NCBI RefSeq assembly: GCF_963678635.1
Contig: NC_087064.1
Coordinates: forward strand, 19,206,509 to 19,270,508
Source of the DNA: Symsagittifera roscoffensis
Taxonomy: Eukaryota > Xenacoelomorpha > Acoela > Convolutidae
Direction of reading: 5' to 3'
DNA: 64,000 nt
A program made the position numbers and the translations under genes. The notes under the pieces are model-generated. The model had not been told where the DNA came from. It searched no databases and worked only from the letters and a program-made list of their open reading frames with translations. Shown in pieces: positions 1 to 9,400 of this stretch; the stretch's first letter is position 1; each line of letters starts with the position of its first letter.

Positions 1-86
1 ACCATTTTATCCACAGCTTTTTGTTTCAGAGTAGAGCTGTCCTCACATTTCTCTTTTCTAGTCTTCGATCGTGCGTTCCTCAGCTC

Positions 87-318
87 CACTAGCTTGTTCA
101 GCAGCTCTTTTCTTGCTTTCTCATCCAGGCCCGTTCCTATCAGGAGCGGTTCCCCGAATCTCACTACTGCGTCCCACAGTTCCTTCTGCGTCGTCTCGCT
201 GCACTAGCTTGTTCAGCAGCTCTTTTCTTGCTTTCTCATCCAGGCCCGTTCCTATCAGGAGCGGTTCCCCGAATCTCACTACTGCGTCCCACAGTTCACT
301 ACTGCGTCGTCTCGCTGC
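87..318. repeat. 116-bp tandem duplication
   Basis: The stretch beginning CACTAGCTTGTTCAGCAG at 87 is repeated from 203, with a period of 116 bp. Because 116 is not a multiple of three, the duplication shifts the reading frame of the 3' ORF of element M (minus strand): the same peptide segment appears twice in different frames. It is probably a recent lesion. Confidence 0.85.
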
Positions 319-721
319 CCACTTCTCGATTGAATTCCTCCAGGAATTCCTGCCAAGCGTCATCCTCGAGAGATCCCAAGAATATGTCCCTGTTCCCTTC
401 GAACGTGTTCTTCTCCCTTTCCTCCGAGCTCAAGAGTAACATCCCCATATTGAAGGTCTCACCTGCCAATGGCAATTCCAGATCCTTCCGGGGAGACGGA
501 ATCAGGGGTGGTGTGGCAGTATCTGCCCAATTCTCCTCGCTCAAATCTTTCAACAGCTCTTGAGTGGTGAGCTCCTCCCCTGATGGCCCTGGTTCAGGCG
601 TATTCCCCACTTCCATGTCTTCACCGGCTTCACTGAGAGTTTCATCCATACTCTCTTCTTCTGACTCATGTCTCCTTCTCTCGAGAATTTTCTTAAATCG
701 GTCCTCGACGGGTCCGCTCCT
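299..721 (-). pseudogene. In-frame acidic extension after the UAG of the SGNH ORF
   Basis: Directly past the UAG at 724-722 the same frame stays open for about 140 codons to a stop at 299. The segment is very acidic (many Glu and Asp), with Pro/Ser-rich linkers. Element P has a similar acidic, SPR-containing region at 40,244-40,549 in the matching place, so this is probably the continuation of the giant downstream protein and the UAG is either a mutation or a leaky stop. Beyond 299 the coding continues in another frame (about 363-121, with the 116-bp duplication) and runs off the window. No enzymatic motif is seen. Confidence 0.5.
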
Positions 722-3700
722 CTAGTCTCCAGGTGTTTCCACGGACAGTGGTGATGGTGTCGTAGGATCCAGCTTTTTGTATTCCGTCAGTGCTACATAT
801 AGTTGACCTGCTGCATCTAGTTCTGTTCCTTCCTGTCTTATTTCCACCTGTTCCAAGCCATAGGGCGCCTTATATTTTCTCGTGGCAAATTTCATGTCGT
901 CCACCAGTGCGACGTGCCCCTCCATCACGATCATCCTGCCATCATCCCATATGGGTAACATGTTCTCAAGTCCCTCCTTCTCAAGAGTTCTCAAGACCTT
1001 CCGCACCTCATACCCTGGGGGCTGCGAACCTCTACTCTTTTTCGCTTGCGTCGTCCACGAATTTACCTTCATCTCACTGGTATGGAAGTAGACCGCCGCC
1101 GTGTAGCCAATGAACAGGGGGTCCCAGCCATCAGTGAAATCCTTCTGCATTTCCTCCGTCGTCATCCTCGCCATTATGGAGGGAACTACCAAGGGACTAT
1201 TCATTCCTAAGGTCATCCTCCTGACAATTGGGAACTCAGGCATGGTGGCCGGGAGGATTTCTTTCTCCATTATGGTCTCCAGCTCCCTCTTCACCAGTGC
1301 GAAGCACTCCTTCCAGGCAGGAATTCTCAAGATTTCTCGTCCGTCCGCCGTCAATGGGTTCAAGTTCCAGAATTTGGGATACATTTCAATGGGACCCTCT
1401 CGCTTGCCTCCCATTCTACATTGCATTTGCCCCCTGAAGTTGTACACTATCAGCTCGGCATCTTTCACCTTTCCAAAGAGTACCGTGTTGCTCATTCGCC
1501 CTCTGAGCACCTCCTGCTGACACCAATTTAACGCCGTCCCATCCAGTATACTGATAAGGCTCAAGTGCGTTACAGAAAGACGATACGTTGTCACCAGGGG
1601 GTCTGGGAACGCGTACGTCACTGCTGGACCATAAATGCAGGTCACCACCTCCTCTAGGCCCCGGATTATCCCCATTGGGTCCGACCTCATTGCCAGGCAT
1701 AGGTCCGTCAGCAGAGGCATCCCTCTGTTCGTCTTCTTCCATTCTTCTCTCGAAGTTGGATTCTCATCTTCACCCGTCATGTGCCGATTTTGCATCATGA
1801 GGTATTGCACTAGCAACATCTTCAATCCTGCGGCACACTTGTAGGAACTGGTTTCAATGCTCGTGTGGACTCTCCCCATAGACAGAGGCTCTCCATATTC
1901 CATTAATCGATGAAACGACACCAATTCCCCATGGGTCAAGAGCACTAGTGCCAGGTACCCATCAACTCGAAGTGTCTCCACTCCTCGACTAAACATGTAT
2001 GCTGGGCCCATGTTGAACAAGTATCTGGGGTAAACCAAATACAGGGCCAAGAGCAGGCTGATGGACATGCCCAGTATCTCCTGTACGAAGGCTCCGAAGA
2101 TAGTCGCTGTGGTGCCGAACACTCCTGCCAAGAATTCTTTCTCCCAGCAAGGACTCAAGAACTTGAGAATCTCGTAATCTCTCCTAGTCTTCAATTCGCC
2201 GTTGGCGTGCTCTCTCCAAAATCCTCCAATCGTCACTTCATTGGCGGCCGAGACAAATCTAGCCACCGTCATGTCTCTCGCTTCAGCTAGCTCCAGTTGC
2301 TTCTCTAGAAAACTCCAGATTTGTTTCACGAGGAGTGGTGCTTCCTCCCTTGTTTTATTCGTGACGTTCTCCAGCCTTGGTGTCAGGAATGGCCACCAGC
2401 CATTCTCTTGAGTCAAGCGATATTTCATCGATTCTAACTGTTTCTCCGTCTCGACCACATTTCTTCTCTCGTTGCTGGGACCTCTAGACCTGCTGGTGGA
2501 ATTTGCGACTTTCACATCCATACTCCGGAACCACAGGCTGGCCGTCAACTGGTTTATCGCCGGGTGGTCGTCCCCGATGACTGGGCTGAACTTGAGTTGT
2601 CTAGCAAAGTTCGATATCTCTAGCAAGAGTACCTCATCCAATACAATCAGGACGTCGGCCAGTCCGTAAAAACCCCTCAGTGCATGAGATATGTCAGCCC
2701 ATGCCGCCGGCAATTCTGATTTGTAAAGCCTCAAGTTCGATGGCTCCAGCTCTCGATTGGGGGCTGCCATCAGAATCCGCCATTCACTCCCTTCTGCTAT
2801 CAGGATCAAGACCGAGTACACGAATTGTAGGGCGGGTGGCATATTTGCGTATCCTGGGGATGTGGTAAACACCACCTTCGTCTTAGACCCAAATCTCGAG
2901 GCTACGTTCTCTTGTACCTCATTCATCGCCGCAAATAACGCCTGAATAGCCTCCCATATCTTCCTTGATGTCGGAATCTCCTTGCCCTTCAGTCGCTCAA
3001 GAAGTCCCATCGCGTGCAGGTGATCATTCATTCCTGCAAACAATAGCAGCTCAGGTTCACAGGGCATCTCCGACTTTATTGCCACCACTAGAGTCAACAT
3101 CTGGTTCAATTCGGCTCCTGGCAAGGAGTATACCAGAGTCTCCGGCCAGAACAACTTGGGAGACGTTCCTTCGAAGTCCGATCCCGCTACAATGACTACT
3201 CTTGCAGCAGCTGGATCTGCTCTATCATAAACTGCCAGAGTTTTGGCCAGTTGGGTGCCACCACAGGGCTTCCCGTACCTGGGATCTTCCGCCAACTTCG
3301 AGCCTTCGTAAGCGGCATCTGGCAATCCCGTTCCTCCCGGATTGAGTAGCTTGTCTACCACCTTCAACTGTGCCGGGGTTGCCAACCTGATCCTGGCGAT
3401 GCTAGTTCGGTGCTTGGGAGGTTCTGCTATAAGTCCCGGACTCCCCAGCAGCTTGAGAGGTCTGTAGTTAATGGGTCCCATGATCGTTTTTGTGGGAATT
3501 CCCGTCAGGTCTGTGGTCTCCATCAACTTCGCTCTCGAGAAGAGCGCCTCATGAGCTTTCAACCAGTCCACGCAATGATGCCTATTCAAATCCTCGTGTG
3601 ATACTCGCTCGATCCCCAGGGTTTCCGCCAATTCTTGCCTGCATTCCAAACTCTCTAGATCCAGTTCTTTCACCTTCTCAGGATATCTCAAGCGAGCGGT

Positions 3701-5704
3701 CTCCATAGACTTATTTTCCCGTTTGCTCTCTGCCACTACCACTGAGGATATCGCCGAGCTTGGAGGTGTTGATGACGTCACCTCCTCAGACTCCATTGGC
3801 GTGGCACTCTGCAATCTGGTCTGGCTGCTCCTTGAACTGTCTCTAGTGTCAACTCTCGGTCCCAAGCGACCAGACAAGGCCCTTGAGGCCAGGAATGGTG
3901 GGTTCGGAGGTGGTCCTAAAGTGAATTGGGCTGTCTCTAGCAGATCCGCCTCCAGCGCATTTATGTGTTCTTGGAAGACGTCGTTTAGCCACTCTGCTCC
4001 CCTCGGTATATCAAAATCGATTCCATCACTGGAGGTGTCTTCAGGGAATCCCTCTTTCTCCATGCGCTCTGCCACGTCCAACAGTCTGACAGGGAGCACA
4101 CTCTTCCGGTGGATGTCTCTTATCCCCTTGTTTAGGTTCCGCACCTTCTCGTTCATCTCCAAGGCGTGCTGATCAAACATCATGTTGTAGGGGACAGTAC
4201 ATATCGTCAACAGGATGGGGTCCATCTGAATCCTCAGTTCCTCAAGAAGGCAGCTCACCTTATCGTGCAGCCTTGTTATTTTCCTCGCTTCACCCCTTGA
4301 TACATCGTTGGTCCCGATCATCAGGGTCACCGTGTATACTTTGGTCATCCCCAGCATGTCAAGCGTTGCTAACATCTGTGGCGTGGCAGCTCCAGCGAAA
4401 CTCAAGATTCCCGTCTGCCAGTGCGATCGGATCCGGGTCAACACCCGCACCAGGCTGTCCCCTACGATTAGATGAACCTCACCTTCTGGTACCCGGGGTG
4501 GCGCCATGTATTGCACCCAGGCCGCATCATGAAAGCAGTCTCTCCTAGCTTTCTGCTCCGTACTCCAGTCCAGCCGATTGTGCCTGTGGTACCTCCCCTC
4601 TGTGTTCTTCTTATAACTCAAGATCACGACACTCCTAACCGGCTGCTCCCTCCACGTCGGGGGAAGCTCCGGTCTTGCCGAACTCTCACGACTCTTTTGT
4701 CGCAATCTCTCGCCCAGTTCTCTCAAGCGCGATGAGCCGCCGCTCACCTGACCGTCACTCGAGGTCGAGGTTGGGGTATATCCCGGCAGCTCCACATCCA
4801 TCAGTGGGCGTATGGGTTGCGTCTCTAGGCTACGCAAGGAAGACGTTGCGTCATTCGGTATCCAAACTTCCAACCCTTCACTCATGTGTTCACGGGCCTC
4901 GCGGTCAAGGTTGAACCGTGCTCTTGCTCTGGGGGCCTCATCCACCTCCATACGTGACTCTGGCCTCGAGCTGGTGACCACTCGCTCCTTCGGCCTGGCT
5001 CCCTTCTGTACATCAAGCTCGCGTTGTCGTTGTTCTATTCTATCTAATTCCGACCTCAGTTGATCACGATTTGCGGCGTTCTCCCGCACCCTTAACTCCT
5101 GTTGATGCTCAGCTTTTTGTATCTCAAGCAACCTCAGAGCCTGGTCTCGCTCATTGACCGCCTGGTCCCTTTCCAGCTGAACCTTCTCCCGATCCAGATT
5201 TGCCTGATCCCGATCGAGGTTCGCCTTATTCTTTTCCTTCTGCGTCTTCTCGAGCTCTTTCTTTAGAACACCTAGATCCGGATATGCCTCGGTCGTCTGT
5301 TGCATTCGTGACATCGATGGCACCCTACTCGAGCTCTGGCTGGTGGACCTTACTGTTGGCCTAGTCGGTAGTGGGAATTCCCCTGCGCCATATTCGGTAT
5401 TGTTATTCAGGCCAGGATTCCTTGCCAAGTCAAAACCCCTTACTCCTCCATCCACATTCCAAGACAACCATCTGGTCTGTTCTTGGTTCGATATTCCCTC
5501 GGTGGTGTAGCCGATCATCAAGACAGCCTCCGTTGCAGACTCCCTGCACTCACCCTGGTCCTCCAACTGGAGGATGGCATTCAGCATCACCGCCATTCTC
5601 TCGTCTATTTGGGTATAGTCCAAGTCCCTCAGGCGCCTGTACAGCTCATCAAGAGTGGGCTTCCTCAGGGCCGCGGGCACGGAGTTCCAGAATCGGTCTG
5701 CCAT
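722..5704 (-). CDS. Giant downstream protein with two SGNH/GDSL-hydrolase-like domains
   Basis: 1,660 residues, in the env position of element M. Residues about 140-235 are a charged coiled coil. Domain 1 (about 410-580): GDS at 415-417 preceded by hydrophobic residues (block I), a Gly near 438 (block II), GTND at 464-467 (block III), and DGID at 560-563, where the family expects the catalytic DxxH. Element P has DGIH here, so the His has become Asp in M. Domain 2 (about 835-1,060): AGSD at 840-843 in place of GDS, Gly 863, GMNDH at 891-895 and DDH at 1,045-1,047. Residues 1,060-1,660 are conserved with P but match nothing I recognise; 1,200-1,232 is hydrophobic. There is no signal peptide and no clear membrane anchor, so it does not look like an envelope glycoprotein. 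SGNH enzymes are esterases or lipases; the substrate is unknown. The ATG at 5,704 is chosen because P starts at the equivalent place. Confidence 0.7.
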   Translation of the reverse strand: MADRFWNSVPAALRKPTLDELYRRLRDLDYTQIDERMAVMLNAILQLEDQGECRESATEAVLMIGYTTEGISNQEQTRWLSWNVDGGVRGFDLARNPGLNNNTEYGAGEFPLPTRPTVRSTSQSSSRVPSMSRMQQTTEAYPDLGVLKKELEKTQKEKNKANLDRDQANLDREKVQLERDQAVNERDQALRLLEIQKAEHQQELRVRENAANRDQLRSELDRIEQRQRELDVQKGARPKERVVTSSRPESRMEVDEAPRARARFNLDREAREHMSEGLEVWIPNDATSSLRSLETQPIRPLMDVELPGYTPTSTSSDGQVSGGSSRLRELGERLRQKSRESSARPELPPTWREQPVRSVVILSYKKNTEGRYHRHNRLDWSTEQKARRDCFHDAAWVQYMAPPRVPEGEVHLIVGDSLVRVLTRIRSHWQTGILSFAGAATPQMLATLDMLGMTKVYTVTLMIGTNDVSRGEARKITRLHDKVSCLLEELRIQMDPILLTICTVPYNMMFDQHALEMNEKVRNLNKGIRDIHRKSVLPVRLLDVAERMEKEGFPEDTSSDGIDFDIPRGAEWLNDVFQEHINALEADLLETAQFTLGPPPNPPFLASRALSGRLGPRVDTRDSSRSSQTRLQSATPMESEEVTSSTPPSSAISSVVVAESKRENKSMETARLRYPEKVKELDLESLECRQELAETLGIERVSHEDLNRHHCVDWLKAHEALFSRAKLMETTDLTGIPTKTIMGPINYRPLKLLGSPGLIAEPPKHRTSIARIRLATPAQLKVVDKLLNPGGTGLPDAAYEGSKLAEDPRYGKPCGGTQLAKTLAVYDRADPAAARVVIVAGSDFEGTSPKLFWPETLVYSLPGAELNQMLTLVVAIKSEMPCEPELLLFAGMNDHLHAMGLLERLKGKEIPTSRKIWEAIQALFAAMNEVQENVASRFGSKTKVVFTTSPGYANMPPALQFVYSVLILIAEGSEWRILMAAPNRELEPSNLRLYKSELPAAWADISHALRGFYGLADVLIVLDEVLLLEISNFARQLKFSPVIGDDHPAINQLTASLWFRSMDVKVANSTSRSRGPSNERRNVVETEKQLESMKYRLTQENGWWPFLTPRLENVTNKTREEAPLLVKQIWSFLEKQLELAEARDMTVARFVSAANEVTIGGFWREHANGELKTRRDYEILKFLSPCWEKEFLAGVFGTTATIFGAFVQEILGMSISLLLALYLVYPRYLFNMGPAYMFSRGVETLRVDGYLALVLLTHGELVSFHRLMEYGEPLSMGRVHTSIETSSYKCAAGLKMLLVQYLMMQNRHMTGEDENPTSREEWKKTNRGMPLLTDLCLAMRSDPMGIIRGLEEVVTCIYGPAVTYAFPDPLVTTYRLSVTHLSLISILDGTALNWCQQEVLRGRMSNTVLFGKVKDAELIVYNFRGQMQCRMGGKREGPIEMYPKFWNLNPLTADGREILRIPAWKECFALVKRELETIMEKEILPATMPEFPIVRRMTLGMNSPLVVPSIMARMTTEEMQKDFTDGWDPLFIGYTAAVYFHTSEMKVNSWTTQAKKSRGSQPPGYEVRKVLRTLEKEGLENMLPIWDDGRMIVMEGHVALVDDMKFATRKYKAPYGLEQVEIRQEGTELDAAGQLYVALTEYKKLDPTTPSPLSVETPGD

Positions 5705-5748
5705 TCTTTGTAACTTCGGGATGTATGTAGGTAGATGTTAACCAGCTG

Positions 5749-5800
5749 AAGAATTACCTTACCAACTCAAGAATTACCTTACCAACTCAAGAATTACCTA
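5749..5800. repeat. 20-bp direct repeats upstream of the SGNH ORF
   Basis: The unit GAATTACCTTACCAACTCAA starts at 5,751 and 5,771 and again, partially, at 5,791. It lies 45-95 bp upstream of the ATG at 5,704, within the untranslated spacer between the macro-like ORF and the SGNH ORF. On the coding strand it repeats GGTAAGGTAA, which resembles a 5' splice site, although I would not claim that it acts as one. Confidence 0.7.
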
Positions 5801-5919
5801 GAAATGTTCTCTTGCAAGTACTTGCTGTAGATTCGGATTATCGCGTGTTCAATCAAGATTCTCTCTTTCTGTTTCTCGCTTGAGTGTAGTTGGATTTTCA
5901 ACTTTGTTTTTCAAACTTG

Positions 5920-5930
5920 ATCTGAAAACA
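5920..5930 (-). promoter_or_regulatory. Putative 3' splice site (cis or spliced-leader) for the SGNH ORF
   Basis: On the minus strand the sequence reads CTGTTTTCAG followed by ATC, an excellent match to the nematode 3' splice-site consensus TTTTCAG/R. The exon would begin at 5,921, about 217 nt before the ATG at 5,704. Element P has TTTTCTAG followed by ATC at 34,948-34,955, 74 nt before its start codon. The shared position suggests the downstream protein is made from a spliced or trans-spliced RNA. Confidence 0.5.
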
Positions 5931-6211
5931 GAAAGCTCATTAAAACTTAGCATGTCACGTTCCTAACCTAGAGACCCCCCTTCTACCCATATGGTTAAAA
6001 TCTTATCATTCTCATATCACTTAAAGCAATTCGATTGGATTTCCTTTAAGAACATGCAGATTCATTTTATGTTTTAGCACCATCAATTCTTTCTTTTAAA
6101 ATTCAATTGTCATGCCAATCACATCTTAAGATCCCTTTACCTGCGCCGCACCCCAGTACCTAACTCAAGACTCCTCCCTCACACCCGACCTGATACCTCC
6201 ATGTACCCGAC

Positions 6212-6496
6212 TCAGGCGATGCTCAAGTAGTACTTCTTGTGAAGATGCACCATTATCTCTGTTTCTGCAAAGACCACATGTAGGATAGCGTACAATTCCC
6301 TCGAGCTCAGTTTGCCCCTGTTTGGGTCGTACACCGGCATCGAGACCTCCACTATTCCTCTTTCAATCATGAAGTCACGTAGTCTTGTCAGTGCCAATAT
6401 CACGTGTTCGGGATCAATTGTGTTTCTGTCGTTGACTCTCGTTACTAGGAAGCAGAGGTATTTGCCCGGGACTTGTGCCAATGACTTGCTGTCCAT
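6212..6496 (-). CDS. Macro-domain-like ORF (TARG1/OARD1 type), N-terminally truncated
   Basis: 94 codons overlapping the end of pol by 52 nt in the -1 frame. The sequence runs GKYLCFLVTR, a helix with LTRLRDFMIERG, then VSMPVYDPNRGKL and a helix ending in a hydrophobic strand. This order (GKY strand, FLVT strand, helix, SMP strand with a Gly-containing loop, helix, final strand) is that of the C-terminal half of macro domains of the TARG1/OARD1 group, which bind ADP-ribose and remove it from proteins. Element P carries a longer version at 34,135-34,641 including the N-terminal half. M lacks roughly 0.3-0.4 kb at this point: pol sequence joins almost directly to the second half of the domain. 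The M product is therefore unlikely to bind ADP-ribose. The family call is by eye. Confidence 0.5.
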   Translation of the reverse strand: MDSKSLAQVPGKYLCFLVTRVNDRNTIDPEHVILALTRLRDFMIERGIVEVSMPVYDPNRGKLSSRELYAILHVVFAETEIMVHLHKKYYLSIA

Positions 6497-9400
6497 CCGA
6501 AAAGAGGGTCCTCTGTCTTCATGTAATTTGCTGCTGATACATCGATTTGCTGAATGCTTTGTCCTTCGCGGCTCTCGTCTTTGACATCACGCATCCACTC
6601 TAGAATCCTCAAGTTCGTGTTCTCCCTCCTTTCTATTTCCTTCTGTTCGAGATCCGTCTCCAATTCTGGCGTCGAGTAATCATCCTGCGGATAATGTCCA
6701 CCATCGTCAATGACCTGCCATTCCTCTTCGGCTTCCAGTTCGCCTGCGCTTAGTAGTTCATCGCCCAACTTGTCTGGCTGTATCTTATCGATCAAGAAGT
6801 CATCCCCGTACCTATTGTACCTCATACCTGTTCGTTTACGATTGCCAGTCCTGGTTTCTGGTGGTGTTGGTCGATCCGGCTCCATCCACTTCGGTACCTC
6901 GTTTTGCTCTGGGTCGTTCCAGTCTTCTTCTACAAATGAACCTGCATCCGACTCCACTTCTATCTTTTCGTTGTCGTCCAAACTCAAGTTCTCATTACCA
7001 TCATTTTTCTCTCTAGTGCCTTTCTCATTCACTTCGCACGCTGGTTCCACCACCAGGTACTCAAGACCTTCCATGTCTTTTGGTAGGCACCAGTCCTCCG
7101 GGGACGGGACGTGAGGCTTCAGATTTTCGTAATGTGCTGCTCGCCCTGTACTCAAGCGATAGAACCGTCCTTGTTGATGTACTTCCGTAATCATGAACGG
7201 TCCTCTCCATTTCTTGAGTAGTTTCTTTGTTCCCTTGGGCGGTATGACATTTTGGAAGACCCACACGTATTGGCCCACTTCGTATGGCTTTGCTCTTAGT
7301 ATCTTTTCGTCATATTTCTTGCGTTGCCTTATTTGCGCTTGCGCCGTGTTTCGTCGACATAGCTCGTTTAGCTCTTGTTGTCTTTTGATCGCTTCCTTCA
7401 CGTATGCTTGAGGTGACGTCCTCTTCCCCTCGTACTCCGGGTAGAAGAATGTTATAGGCATTGCCCTTTCCCTGCCTGTCAACATCATGAAAGGACTGAT
7501 ACCCGTCGTTGAGTGCTGAGTACTATTATAGGCTCCTACTACCTGTGGCAGGTATTTGTCCCAGTCCGTCATGTATCTCGAGCAGTACACCCTGAGCATG
7601 TTGACCAGTGTCCTGTTCTGTCTCTCTACCAACCCATTGGTCTGTGGATGATAGGTCGTCGAGTGTGCTTGAGCAATGTGTGATCTCTTCATCAATTCTT
7701 TTGCCAAGTCCCCCACAAAAGCCTTGCCGTTGTCCGACTGGAAAGTCATTGGACAACCATACCGCGATATCCAATGCGTTATCAGGTGATCACATGTCTC
7801 CTCTGCTGAGGCTGTCTGGCACGGAACCGCTTCCGCCAACTTGGTGAAGTGATCAATTATAACTAGTATTTGGTTATAACCCGACTCCGTCATGCAGATT
7901 TTCTGATGGTCTATCTGCACCACCTCATTGAATTCCGAACTCTCGACAGACTTGAGGGGAAACTTCATCTTCCTTGGGTCTTTTACTTGAAGGCATGCTA
8001 GGCAGGCATTCACCCATCTCTCGCAAGCTTTTCTCATTCCCGGCCAGTCAAACCTGTGAAGTATCCTTTGTTGTACTTTATCTATCCCCTGGTGGCCCAT
8101 CTGGTCGTGTGATCTGAAAAGCACCTCCGTTTGGTACAATTGTGGTAGTATGATGAGGTTGTGTTTGTGTAATATTTTTTCCTCATCTCTTCTCTTGCAC
8201 GCTACCACCCCTTCAGCTGTGTGATAAAGTAAGTCTCTCTTTTCTTTGTAGAACTGGCTCAAGATCTTGTAGCTGTCTTCCTCAAGTTCCCCCTTCTCCT
8301 TGACTCCCGAATGGATCCATTTGGAGAGGTTACTTGTCATTTTGTCATTCTTCTGGGCCATTATTAGGTCAGACAGCCTGTATCTCGCCTTAACGTGCTC
8401 CTTTAGCGCCATGATCTGTCCATTCATCTCACCAGGGTTGTGGATGTCATCGCTCAGTTTCACACATATCATCCTTTTCACGATTTTCATGTCGTCTTCT
8501 GGTACCAGATTCGTTCTGACGTTTGAGTTGCACGATAGTTCCCTTAGTGGTTTTCTTGAAACTGCTATTTTCTCGAGCTCTTCACCACCTCGTACCTCTT
8601 GTATTTCCAGATTGTACGTCCCTGAAGATGGATCCGTCTGTAATTCCCTGTCGTGCTGTCTTATCTTCTCTTCCGCCAGTATCATGCATAGACTGTCTTG
8701 GTCTTCGCTGCTCTCATCCGAGTCTTCATCCCATTCTTCACGCTCCCCGGACAATTTCCCTTCTCCGGTTTCGTCTTCTTCCATGAATCTGGACCACTCC
8801 CCGGACTCTTGATCTAGTCCCAGGTGTTCAACTTCTTCTCTGAATGTTACTTTCTTATCCCTGACTTTTGTCTGCTCCAGAATTTTTTCGGGGATTTTTT
8901 CAACTAGTGATCGCACAACTTCCTTGCTATCAGTGATGCTTCCTTTTGAGACGTCAGTATTGTTCACTGTTTCTTCTCTCCGAAGTATGGTTAGTTCCGG
9001 TGCCTCCTGACCTTTCCCTTGGATCACGGGCTTGTCATCTGATAGTTTCTCAAGCAACCTCATTAAGTCTTCATCTATTCGGACCGTTCCCTCCTCTACC
9101 TGGATGAGATCATAACCTTTTGCCTTGAGTGTTTCCCTCACGATCTTGGACTTGAGCATTATTCCTATCGGAATCCCTCTGCTTTTCTTCAAGATGGTCT
9201 TTTCAAGAGGCTCTTTCGGCAATTCGGGATGATCTTCAATCGGTTTGCCTGATTTGTCCAGCCATCTCGTGAGTGGAAGACTGTCGTACGTTTCTTTGTC
9301 CATAAAGGAGAAGCCGTCTTTGATCTCAGGTCTGTCCGCCTCTCTTTGTTCTTGCCTATCGTAGAACTCCGTCTTCTTACTCAAGCTGTCAGCATTTTGA

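Larger units (their letters stand above)
5705..6211 (-). other. Spacer between macro-like ORF and SGNH ORF
   Basis: About 500 bp without an open frame. It holds the short repeats near 5,750-5,800 and the splice acceptor near 5,922, and is otherwise AT-rich. Element P has a comparable non-coding gap of about 390 bp (34,642-35,029) in the same place, so a spacer here is a shared design feature. Confidence 0.6.

Noticed and set aside
722-5704. Possible retroviral envelope glycoprotein because of its position after pol
   Set aside because: No signal peptide, no cysteine-rich ectodomain, no furin site plus fusion peptide, no clear C-terminal anchor. SGNH motifs explain the sequence better.
71-5730. 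Many plus-strand ORFs of 60-150 codons opposite the SGNH ORF
   Set aside because: Antisense shadows of the minus-strand coding region without motifs.
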